A stretch of 64,000 nt of DNA from Bombus terrestris (lineage: Eukaryota > Arthropoda > Insecta > Hymenoptera > Apidae), in contig NC_063271.1 of the NCBI RefSeq assembly GCF_910591885.1, positions 18,615,334 to 18,679,333 of the forward strand, in the 5' to 3' direction. The notes below the pieces were generated by a model. The model made no database searches and had not been told where the DNA came from. It was given only the letters and a program-made list of their open reading frames with translations. The position numbers were made by a program, and so were the translations under genes. Positions 26,401-36,400 of this stretch are shown piece after piece (the first letter of the stretch is position 1; each line of letters begins with the position of its first letter).

Positions 26401-29400
26401 CTTTGGGTGCAAGCCGTAAAGTACTTGCTTTCCATAAACATGATATTCCAATGATGCCATAGTGTCAAACAGTCGATACCGATGAAATAAATTAACGCAT
26501 TTGTACGTATGTACTATTTCTTTCCTTTTATATCTGAGTCTATGAATTACTAAACGTATGATCTTATATATCGCGAATATGTAATATCTACTATTCTTTC
26601 AAGAATATGTTGAAATATCTAAAATCCCGTGTGAAAAAAATTTTCATCTTTTTAAGCAAAGTTATACAGATGAAGTTAGAAAATAATAATTAAATATTTT
26701 CAATTGGATAAAGAAAAACAATAATGGCACGAAGCTTTTTCCAAAATTCAAAACGATAGACGAGACGTTTTAACTGAGAGGCAAAGTATACTACGCGGTG
26801 ACTCATAACGTAACAAAATAGTGCCACATAACATTTTTGAAATAATGAGGTAATAGAGACACGCAGCGAGCAGTTGTATCAAATCTAACACTTTCTTCTC
26901 CCCCGTTGAGAAGTAAAAGTGGGAACGGATGGACGGTGATCTCAGTACGAACATTCCGTAAATTTTTTTCCCGTGTGGAAGCGCGCTGTACACGTTACAT
27001 TGCAGGAGGATGATAGCGGTGTGCACGGAGGAAGCGGAAATTTATTGCGGAATTTGCATGGGGAAGATCCGCATTTCCGAGATAATCCTGCCACCCTCTT
27101 CTGCAACTGTACGATACAATAGTTGCACCCAGGGAATAGCGCGCGTGTTCGCGTTTACTTTATCTTTTCCATGTGTTCTGATAGTATCAACAAATTCCCT
27201 GAAATATATCGCAAACAATAAAATTCCTGACATAATTCTGAAATCATACGAATCACTTTGGATAATTCCAGTTTTGCATAGCGTAGGATTTTTCCATTAT
27301 ATACATCATATATAATACCGAATATTCTTTTAATTATAGCAAATGACAACATAGAGATAAAATTTAATAGATTGAATTGAATTTATTTACAGAGATCATC
27401 ACGTATCTGTTATAACGATAAATATTATATGTGTCTATTTCTACATTGATCAAAATATTGTAAAGTTCTGTTGCGCTTACTGCCACCTCCATTATTTCGA
27501 ATGAAGTTAAATTATGATCTCTGAAAGCGGTTATTCGAGCGCGAAATTTGCGAAGGGCAATGTTTTCAACGTTTTAAGAAGACGAAATCTTGCTTGGCGC
27601 ATTGCTGTTCAGACAGTAAAGGGCACTGACTCCAGGATCTGCAATCTGGCTGACTAGATCTGTCTGAGTCTTTCAACCCAAGGACGTACTAAAGCCTACC
27701 TTTGGCCAGTAGATTAGGAATAAACTATATTTAGCGGTGAATTGAAACAATGAAATGATATTTTAGTTTATCTTCTGTCATTCTCATGAAAATAAATGTT
27801 GCTCGTCATTTTGTATTTTTATAATAATCTTTAATCTGTAGCGAGCTACAAATTTAACAGTAAAGTATAAAGACTTGGTATATGTATTACTTTTTGGAAT
27901 TTTATTGTTACTATTACCAACTTTAAAAACTTTCATTGTTATTTGTGAATTTATAAATTACGTAAAAACATTTACTTCACTGTTCTCGAGTCACTGATTC
28001 CTTTTACGAAAGGATATTCGTCGCAAACTTTGAGCTTTGTATAGAAAGTTCTAAAAATTGTTACGAAGCAATGCGAAAATCTTCTTTTCATCGACAAAGA
28101 TCATTATGTATCTGAAAAACATTTTTGGCTCGTGGTAAGAAGATATCCTATCGACGTCGATGCAACCTTTTCAAGTCGACGTTCTTCTTCATTATTCATA
28201 TCGAGCCCCCTGTGCACAGCACGCTCCTTCTGTTTTCTCTTTCTTTTACTCTTTCGTCCATTCTTTCTTTTGCTTTTGCTTTTTTCCTCTGAGATGGCAA
28301 AACATGACTTCGCGCTGGTCTGCTCAGGCGTAAACATCGGAATGGATTTTTGTAGCATGCTCGAAGAAGTCAACGAATCTGACAACGTACATTAATCGCG
28401 TCTTAAGAAAGTTAAGAAAATATGCTTGCTAACGCCGAAGGGTGAGATAAAAGATCACAGTTGTTTCGTGTATGATGACGGATGGATACATGATTTTTCC
28501 TTCTAACAGATACATCTTAGTAAATCAAAATTAAGGAGGCAATTGTAGTATGTAACATATTTATTTCTATATTCCTATATCGTAGGAAAACAAAAAATAT
28601 AAGTTTAATCAAAAGTAACGTATACGTTTTACCATATTGTATTTTAGGAGTTTTAAGAAAGTTATCTTTTTACTGCTCTGTCTCTTTTTTAATTTTCTGC
28701 TAAATTATTATACGTACGAAAGATTAAAGATAGAAGAATTTAATAATGGAACAAAATCCTACGATTTTATCGACACAAGTGGAATTGAAAAAAAGAATTT
28801 TTGAGGATGCTGCGCTATTGGGTATCTGTGTGCGGACTCGGGGCAGTTTTAATGGCACCCGCGCGCACACGGTCCCTCAGTCCGAAACTCGAGTGAAGGG
28901 CCCCTGAACGAAACACAGTTTGGTCCATGCATCTGCATATAAATCACTGGTTGGACAGCCTTAAAAAGCTGGGGGCTATTGCGGACCCGCCAATAACCGC
29001 GAAACATCGCCTTCGGTTTCTTCCGACGGGATGTTACGGTTAAAAACGACTTCCATATACCTACCTTCTTGCGCGAGCCTTTCAAAAAAAAAAAAAAAAA
29101 AAAAATGTAGGAAAAAATGATTCTGGACGTAGCAAGAATTTCACATTCTAGAATAGCGAAACAAAATTTTTTATGTAACATGGACTCTGCTGCATAATCG
29201 AAGTAGTATTATTAGTGAAATTCTATGAGTTACAAATTACAGCATTAATAAATTCCTTTACATAAAGAAGTGAGTAAAATTTTTAAATTATGAAAAAAAT
29301 CTATAATCTATAACTTATAATTTGTAAATTCACTAATGTATTATTAGTTGGTAAATTATTGCGCAATGGGGTCATTGTAGATGCAATTTCTTCCTATGAT

Positions 29401-32400
29401 TTCGTTCCTCGTACTTTGAATGTTTCTGTTTTGTGCACTCGCTGTGTATTATTATCAACAAAATTATAAAATATATATTATGTATGTAATTTTAGTTTAA
29501 AAAGTTTATTTTCACTTTATATACTAAACGATATAAATATTGTTCATTTTATTACCTTTGCCTCCAAGGTTTCTAATTGCGCCATTCTTGGTTCCAGATA
29601 TTGCTGTTGCGTTCCACTTCCTGTATGTAGAGCAGTCTGAAATGAAAAAAGTTACATTTATGTCGGCAATATGAATTCAGATTTTTTCAGTTTATGTATT
29701 TACAGTTTAGATAAAATGAGACATTTAAATATGTATGTGGGTCGTAAACTTTATCACACGTATAGATTGCACTTTGTTTGCAAATATTCATAGTAGTAAA
29801 AAACGAAATGTCAGTTTTGTGGAATCATTTCTTGACCACATATTTCACGTCACACGCTGGGGTCGTGGTTTTCCTGTTACGATCAACGTCCTTCGTGAGT
29901 CTTCGCAGTAAGATAATACTCGTGATGCTTGGTAGATTTTTTACAGGTGATGAGATCTCAACATTGAGAATAATCGCGTGCGTACAATAATTACGATCGT
30001 AATAAAATAATTATTTTTCCGATAATGTCTCCCCAAAAAACTTCCCCTTGTATGATTATGAAAAAAAATAAAATACAATATCCTTCGAAAGTTCACAAAT
30101 TATTATTGCTAAAACTCTATAACATATTTATACAATATCTTTAATTGATTATGCTCCCCTCATATAAATTCTTACAAATCATGTCAACTACTGCCTATGG
30201 GAACTGCAAAGTAAAGAATCGCGATTTTCTGTTAATCATTTTGAAAACTTTACTTATTGTATTTATAACGTCAATATACATGTGCACTACGTAAGTTACG
30301 TCGGCTTGAATAAACGTTGTACAATAGAAAGTTATGAAAGCGTGGTTAATGCGTATTCAATGTCGAGAAGAGGAACGAAGCGGTTCTAAATACAACTTTA
30401 GAAAGATGCGTGTCTGCTGTTCTAGTTGCTTCAGGCAAATGGCGTGTGACTGCAACCCAAGCCGAGAAATTGCGCCAAAGGCCCGATTGTAGGGCTCGTG
30501 AGAATTACGATTTCTTGACTTGCTCAAGGATTCTCACGACTATACGCGTATCAGGCGTGTGAGGGAGACACTTCACATATGTATATGTACGCATGATGAT
30601 CGTATAATGCGCGAGTACATCGACCCTCTTAAAGCGTCCAAGCCCAGACCGATTGTGAAGCTTTATTACGAAATCCGTTTGACTCGGCGATCCATCTCAA
30701 TACGATGACCAATGTACAAACGAGATCCATCACATTAATGGGACATTTTTCATTCTGTTATTAGAAATGGGTTGGGGTTAGGTTGAATTTACATTGCTTG
30801 GAATGCTGCTAGTAGGTCTACTTATGGAAATTAGCTCCGTCTTGATACATATTAATCAATCTTATATATGTATATTTGTTTATATTGGAAATTATATAAG
30901 CGAATAAAAAAATAGTAATCATCGGTAATAGACAACAATTACCAATTACCGATATCGCGCGACTAATAAAAGCTTCTGTGAAATTAATTCAATCGTTGCA
31001 AATTATACAACCATTAATTCATTTTTCGCTTCCATGAAACTTCTAAAACCTGGTTTATTCTCGCTGATTTATCCGAATCGTTGATACGAAATGAGCCATA
31101 GTTGATTCTCTGGCAATATAGCTGTATCCTATCATAATTGAGGCCGTCTCCCTCAAAGCACAATTGATTTGTCATTCGATATAATGCAAATGGGTTATGT
31201 ATTTGACGACTCTTCGAATCATAAATGCAGCAGATAGAACAAAAAGCGTTATCGATGCTCGCAGTATCTTACATATCCCCCGAGGTATCGAGGTATCGAC
31301 GAACAAAGAATGTCAAGTTATAACTGGCGAAGGCCAGTGCTTTGTGACGTCGGGATAGTGCACTACGATACTTCCTACTGGCGGATCGTGCTGCTTCAAC
31401 GTAGTTAATTGAAGCAATTAAAAGCAGCCTTAGTTCGCCACGGGTCGTCTTCGCGTTCGTTAATCATCGAAGATCGTGGGTGTGCTCGGGAAGAAGGAGT
31501 ATCATGAGTCGAGAAACATATAATCATTGCCAGGGATGGAAGCTTCTACCAGCCTCGTAGACCCGGAAGGCGACATACGAGAGATACTAGATACGCCAAT
31601 TCCTAATCTAGGATTAACTGGCAACTACCCACGAGGAACAATTTATTTCTGGATATTCTTATCCGACGAGTTAATCGAATGTCTCTTTCGTGTTTCTATT
31701 ATTGTCGATCTAAAATTGCCAGATAGTTGGAATAAAACCTTGTCAGATTAATTTCATATTCCCATCTTGTTTCTTACCTGTTTGTAAAGAAGACATAATA
31801 GTAATTAATTTACAGACGTTACTAAACTTACCAGAGAAACTGATCGTTGCTGAAGCTTGAGTCCCAGATCTTCTTTTCCGTCACCACAGTCGGTTGTATA
31901 AAGTAACACACTTTTTTTCGATCCCCTGAAATCAAAGCTGTTTAATGCGCTGTGTATATATAACGACTAAAACGATTGCTGCTTTTCTCCCTGTTCAATT
32001 GGACGTGTCGTAATTGCATGTTAGAAGATAATTTATCCAATTACGATATAAATGATTTGTTTGCTTAGCCTTCGGACGTTTCATCCTGTTTAACTACTTC
32101 CTTTCGACATATTCGCGAAGTAATAATTGCGTAATAATTCCAAAGCTCTCGTTTTAAATAAATCTTTGTCATATTCTACGCATTTGAACGTTTTATCTCG
32201 GTGTTAAAGTTTAATTCTAAAATTTAGAAAATGTTGGCACATTTTATTTTTATTATTCTTCATATGCATATAATTCTAATTGTCTTTGATACTTTAATTC
32301 CTCGAAAATTCTTTGTTTGAAACAGATTGAAAGGCCTTTCATTCTCTCAATTTTAATCATAGAATAAACAAATCTGCTACAACTTATAGAAATTTTATTA

Positions 32401-33130
32401 AAATTATAACTATTTTGAAAAAACAAAACTTAAAAACTAGTTCAGTTATAGCATAGGACCCTGCTTTTTAAAAAATTGTTAACGATTGTTAACGTATAAA
32501 CTTTTAAATCGAAATCTACGTCTTTATCTAGCTAGATCAAACCTCGTGTTTGCGTAATTATACGGAAAAGCGATTAAAATGTTACGTGAAGTAATCTCGA
32601 ATTTTTTCAAACATATTAACCGAGCATTGCATATTTGTTGAACAACCTGATGGAGTAACCAGCCCATGAAAGTTCATTGTCGCTGTTACATATACGAAAT
32701 GTAGTATTTATTCGAAGCAGCAATTAACAGCGATAAAACTGGTAGAGATCACATTTAAGAATATATTTGAAAGCATACTAAGTTGCGAAGAAAATTGACG
32801 AATAATGAACTAAAAATTAATCGACTGCCCCTGTGACTGGAATGAGAAAAGTGTTCCAGATTTCTACTCTTCAATTATGAACGATAAATCAATGTACGGT
32901 ATATAGTCGACGCCCTTCTTGTCGCGAGCAATTAAACGCGAACCCGTAATATAATACGGTAGTATAGGCTGCGTTTATGATAATCACACCTGAGTGCCTT
33001 CCCATTCCGGTTGAATAGCTGATGTTCAGCGAGCACGGGCGAATCGATGTAGCACCGGCTCTCGTTCATAGCGACAACAGCAATAACAGCAACATTTCAA
33101 CCTACGTTAATTTGTTCGCTGCGTTGACAT
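20446..33130 (-). CDS. Coiled-coil, PDZ and proline-rich protein (ten coding exons)
   Basis: Probably a cytoplasmic scaffold; the function is unproven and I do not recognise the family. Coding exons, in order, are 33069-32990, 31925-31832, 29636-29556, 24836-24673, 24247-24062, 23685-23530, 23316-23164, 21967-21706, 21425-21018 and 20841-20446. All are GT-AG, and the 1980 coding bases give 659 aa plus stop. A charged coiled coil spans about residues 120-250. A PDZ domain at about 262-340 has a divergent carboxylate loop (RFGAG instead of GLGF) and the typical GDRILEVNG strand. A second coiled coil lies at about 345-378. A basic/Ser-rich region and a C-terminal tail carry SH3-ligand-like runs RPAPPKKP (552-559) and PPQPPPRTP (621-629). 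The start at 33069 is supported by an in-frame upstream TGA in the same exon. Met86 opens exon 4 and could serve a shorter isoform. The upstream promoter exon was not found. Confidence 0.85.
21968..23163. other. PDZ-gene intron with GC-elevated island
   Basis: This is the intron between the two exons that encode the PDZ domain. A GC-elevated block at about 22320-22480 stands out, with the inverted pair GGAACC/GGTTCC around an ATTG/CAAT stem. The fold is too asymmetric for a convincing miRNA precursor. A + strand open frame near 22511-22708 is hydrophobic but has no context that supports a gene. Confidence 0.4.
23818..23889 (-). pseudogene. Degenerate tRNA-Glu (TTC)
   Basis: On the - strand the stretch reads TATATGGTCTAGTGGCTAGG and continues through a TTC anticodon to a GGTTCA-type T-arm. 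This is clearly tRNA-Glu-like: the D-arm and A-box are nearly intact. The anticodon stem has mismatches, the T-loop is altered and the acceptor ends do not pair (CCC against AAA), with an extra base near the 5' end. It lies in the PDZ-gene intron between the exons at 24062-24247 and 23530-23685, on the same strand. A functional product is unlikely. Confidence 0.7.
24248..24672. other. PDZ-gene intron with GC-rich island and hairpin
   Basis: A GC-elevated block at about 24410-24560 contains a perfect 8-bp inverted repeat with a three-base loop (CGATCGCT CTA AGCGATCG, 24538-24556). No open frame joins the flanking exons. It may be an intronic regulatory element. Confidence 0.35.
25090..25330. 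other. GC-rich intronic island, unexplained
   Basis: About 240 bases with roughly even base composition sit inside AT-rich intron. Both strands carry long open frames: about 99 codons on -, opening at a TTG near 25318, and about 70 on +. Neither starts convincingly, and no donor/acceptor pair joins them to the PDZ gene in phase. No tRNA, SRP RNA, RNase P or snRNA signature was recognised. It may be a structured RNA, an old retroposed fragment or a conserved element. Confidence 0.3.
28104..28358 (-). CDS. Candidate Lys-rich open frame within PDZ-gene intron
   Basis: An ATG-initiated frame of 84 codons starts MLQKSIPMFTPEQTSAKS and is followed by a strongly basic tract (KSKSKRKNGRKSKRKRKQK) and an acidic EEER segment. 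It is on the same strand as the PDZ gene. A TTGTCAG acceptor-like site lies just upstream (near 28377), so it might be an alternative exon or a short isoform end. Its phase does not match the flanking exons simply. The basic tract follows from a purine-rich run and could be chance. Confidence 0.25.
   Translation of the reverse strand: MLQKSIPMFTPEQTSAKSCFAISEEKSKSKRKNGRKSKRKRKQKERAVHRGLDMNNEEERRLEKVASTSIGYLLTTSQKCFSDT
28830..29105 (+). repeat. GC-rich segment ending in A22, possible retroposon
   Basis: About 250 bases of GC-elevated sequence end directly in an uninterrupted run of 22 A residues (29084-29105), the shape expected of a SINE or processed retroposon on the + strand. No clear pol III A/B boxes and no convincing target-site duplication were seen; weak GAAAAAA-type similarity on both sides is not decisive. 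No protein family was recognised in either strand. Confidence 0.3.
29637..31831. other. PDZ-gene intron with GC-elevated part and hairpin
   Basis: The stretch 30350-30720 is less AT-rich and contains a two-tier hairpin at 30497-30538: an outer 9-bp stem CGTGAGAAT/ATTCTCACG and an inner 5-bp stem CTTGA/TCAAG. No exon with matching phase was found. A second GC-elevated block lies at about 31310-31500. Confidence 0.35.
33066..33130 (-). promoter_or_regulatory. 5' leader with two uORFs, one overlapping the main start
   Basis: The first coding exon begins at 33130, after the acceptor ATTATTTCAG. Its leader holds uORF1 (33130-33107, seven residues) and uORF2 (33095-33066, encoding MLLLLLLSL). The uORF2 stop TGA overlaps the main ATG in the tetranucleotide ATGA at 33069-33066. 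This arrangement suggests control of translation by reinitiation or leaky scanning. An in-frame TGA upstream of the main ATG confirms that the main frame does not extend further in this exon. Confidence 0.6.
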
Positions 33131-33366
33131 CTGAAATAATAAATTAAAATCTGATGTTAGCATTTTTATATTTTTTATTTTTGTTCGTCTTTCTTATTTC
33201 ACAATCTCCGTTAATACAAACTTAATCTCTGTTAACTTTGAAAATATGCATTACTCACTTACTCTTTTTTCAATTAGAATTATTTATTATAAAATTATCA
33301 AAAAGTATGTTTGGAACATAATATACATATACACAGAATACATACGCATGAAAGAGGAAAAAAGAA
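33131..33366. other. Upstream flank or leader intron of the PDZ gene
   Basis: AT-rich sequence. The strong acceptor at 33131-33140 on the - strand implies that at least one more non-coding leader exon lies at higher coordinates. A T6 run on the - strand (about 33363-33358) is the likely pol III terminator of the adjacent tRNA-Val. Confidence 0.5.
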
Positions 33367-33439
33367 TGGTTCCGACCGGAATCGAACCGGCGATCTTCTG
33401 CGTGTAAAGCAGACGTGATAACCACTACACCACGGAACC
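33367..33439 (-). tRNA. tRNA-Val (anticodon TAC)
   Basis: This is a complete 73-base cloverleaf including the discriminator A. The 7-bp acceptor GGTTCCG/CGGAACC is perfect, the D-arm carries TGGTGTAGTGGTTA (A-box), and the anticodon loop is TTTACAC with TAC. The T-arm contains GGTTCGATTCC (B-box). It has no intron and no encoded CCA, as expected for a nuclear gene. A run of six T follows the 3' end and serves as pol III terminator. It lies just upstream of the known exons of the PDZ gene, on the same strand, and may be inside that gene's leader intron. Confidence 0.95.
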
Positions 33440-36400
33440 TCGATGTATGGTTCGACTTTATATTCAAAGTCACAAATATTTGTATTTTTATATTTTTATG
33501 AGTATTAATTAAAGGAATAGAGCTTGGACTGAAATTTATTTCATCTGCTTTTGCATATTATAGTTTGCATATTTTTAGTTTATCATAATCTCCTATATCG
33601 CGATTCAAAGCATCGACAATTAAGCGTGTAAAGCGTAGTAAAGTGTGTTTGAATGGCTTTAGCCATTATTCGAGAAGAAACGGTGATAGATGATAGATGA
33701 TAGATTGTAATACCAGAGCTATAGTTCGCTTACAATTAAAAGTAATTGGAATCGATCGTTGGTTTGCGTTTACAGAGAGGCGCCAGGGCGGTTTCAGTGA
33801 GTAAACCCACGCGTCACAATCGACCAAGAAACGTTATGAGTAATATTCGTAAATGCATTAAGTAACCTTCCATAATGGTCGGTTGATCTGCATATGTTAT
33901 GCACGAGAAAGTTCATTCCTTCGCCCACTGCGACAACTACCAACAATGCACATATATCCGGAGAGGTCTAGACGAAGGCAGGAGAGTGTGAGTGTCTATA
34001 TAAATCGCTAAGATGGTAGACGTAGCATAATTAGATATACGATGTAGGACATGAATGCAAATAGTGTTTCGTGAGTGCAATGTGATTCATGTTTAAGAAA
34101 CAGTGTAAAATAAAAATAATTAATCGTACTTCGCGTTACGATTGTGTTTATAGATACCGTGTATTATTAGGTAGCGCGAGAAAATTTCGCCAGTTTTACA
34201 CAGTAAGAATATAACAATTTATATCTATATCCCGATTAATTAATATTACTCACAAAGATTTTTTGATTTTCAAAATGTACGAGGTCATCGATAAAATTTT
34301 ATTTTATTACGATGTGCTACAGATGTTATACATTGCAGTTTCAAGAGCGTATAACCGTTTAACCGTCAGTTCTATTTTGACCTCTATAGAAGTTAGGAAG
34401 TAGAATATTTACGAGGACATGTATGGCTTGGTACACGATACAGTGTCCCGGAGAATGATGGGGAACGTGAGTTATATGCGAGGAAAGGCTATGACGATAC
34501 CGTGACGAGCACAGCTGGTTGTCAGGTGTGCACTGGGATTCTATTGATTCCATCACAAATGAAGTATAAGCGCCCGTTACCATTTCGAATGCTTTCACTT
34601 TATGTATTCCTATGTATCTATTCGTTTACAACATATGGCACGTATGTCTTTATCATTATGTAGAAAATGGAATATAAAGAGTACATTTTTATAACCTTCT
34701 AATCGCATAATAAACTATGTAGTTTTCATTCTTCAAAAATATGTATTTGCATAAACCTTCATAGTCTAGTAATAATAGCCATTAGCAGAGAGTTTGGGTA
34801 AATATACTGAACGGCGTAAAACTGCGAGTTTTAATGCATGCAACTTTTTTAATATCACTTGCGAAATGTGTGGGCGAGCGTTATCATGCAAACCTCATCT
34901 TACGTGTCATTCTCGCATGTCACTCTGCTATCAAACCGGCGATATGTATAACAGTAGCTTATGGTATTACAAAGCCATCTTCTGTAAAAGCGGACGGAAT
35001 AAGCGACCGAATAACTATGTAGCTTATAGTAGCAGTTCTTGGTATTCTGTAGCTTCGACACAATGGGACACAATAAGATTGTAACGTTACGATGGATGAG
35101 CCCTGTCACCATATTATTTGTCACCGTGCGATTGAATAGATAACAAGATACACGATATACAACGAGGCTCGAGTGAACAGAGTGTAATTCTTTCTGAATC
35201 GCTATATAGCACGAAAACTAATTTCTTCGTATAAGAACATTTCCCTTTTACATATGTCGATGAAAATATTTTATCTTTCGTGAAAGTTGAAATCTTCGAA
35301 AGAATATTAAACATCGAAACAAAAACTATTTATCCGGTTAATTAAAAAGTCTTGTGAATTTATATCAACGAGTTTTATCCCGTTATGGCTGCGTAAGAGA
35401 ATTTATCAATAGTAGTCACCTATATCTTTTAATTTGTAACGTTATTAGGAGGGTCGAGATGTTCAAATACTTATGGCCAACAGTGTACGTTGATTACTCT
35501 ATATTTAAAAAATTGCAATTACCGATTATATCTAAAGAGTTTTGTGTGTCCCCTTTTCAAGTACTTTTAGAGCCCTTTTCAGAGAGGGAGGAAGACGGTC
35601 CCTATAGTGAGCGGTAAGCGAAGTTTGGCAACGGTGTGGAACTTCCTCCAAGTCTGACTCTTCGGTCATCGAACCGTTACAACCAAACTTACTCTTTGGA
35701 AAGTCCTCATTTACGACATATCCTTAAGTCACCGAGGACGAGCCACGAATTTCTAAAAACTACCTAAGCCACACTAATTGCCTTTGCCGAGATGGAGTGT
35801 TGATATATGTAAGCAATAAAAAGAAATCCTTGACCTCAAAAATCGTGATCGTTTCATAAATCATGCCAATGAGCATACCTGACGATTAATTTCTTCGTTC
35901 TAGCTTGTTTCCTGGTTGAAAGTTCAATGTTCAAACCGAAGTTGGTAATTATTTGTAATTTAGAACCTTTTTCTTTCTTCAAACTCTTTTATAATTCATT
36001 TAGTAAATTCAAGTTGGCAAACTAAATAATCGACTTGTAATTGTTTGCTATGTAACTGGATTTACAAATTAGAGAATACGAATAATTTATTTAGTAGTTT
36101 TATTTAAAAATTGGTAAAAAAGGAATCCATAATGAAAGCGTTTTCTCTAAGATTTAAATATTTGCATTTGTTTGTATACTTCAAATTCCATCTTTGTGGA
36201 TTTAATGGTTTTAAATAATAACTAAAAATAGTAGCCGCATTAATTTTATAATACTACTTTCGCTAGTTTCGATGATTATTTAACGTATTTTACATATTTA
36301 TGTACTTTATATATAAAAGATAACGTAATGACGCCTAAGGTATAATTTGTATACTGGAAGATTAAAAATCGGAAATTTATGCATAGCAGAAAATAATATA

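Larger units (their letters stand above)
24837..29555. other. Large PDZ-gene intron with several islands
   Basis: This 4.7-kb intron separates the exon ending LETLEAK from the exon beginning with Met86. Apart from the islands at 25090-25330 and 28830-29105, the Lys-rich frame at 28104-28358 and a hairpin at 27609-27667 (all listed separately), it is AT-rich. A 101-codon + strand frame at 27010-27315 begins with a GC-elevated block, but its second half is ordinary AT-rich sequence and no splice or family support was found. Confidence 0.4.

Noticed and set aside
27010..27315. 101-codon + strand frame inside the PDZ-gene intron (MIAVCTEEAEIYCGICMGK...)
   Set aside because: The CGIC pair hints at a RING start, but the rest lacks zinc ligands and the second half is ordinary AT-rich intron.
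30770..30800. GGTTAGGTTG resembling insect telomere repeat TTAGG
   Set aside because: A single partial unit, not an array.
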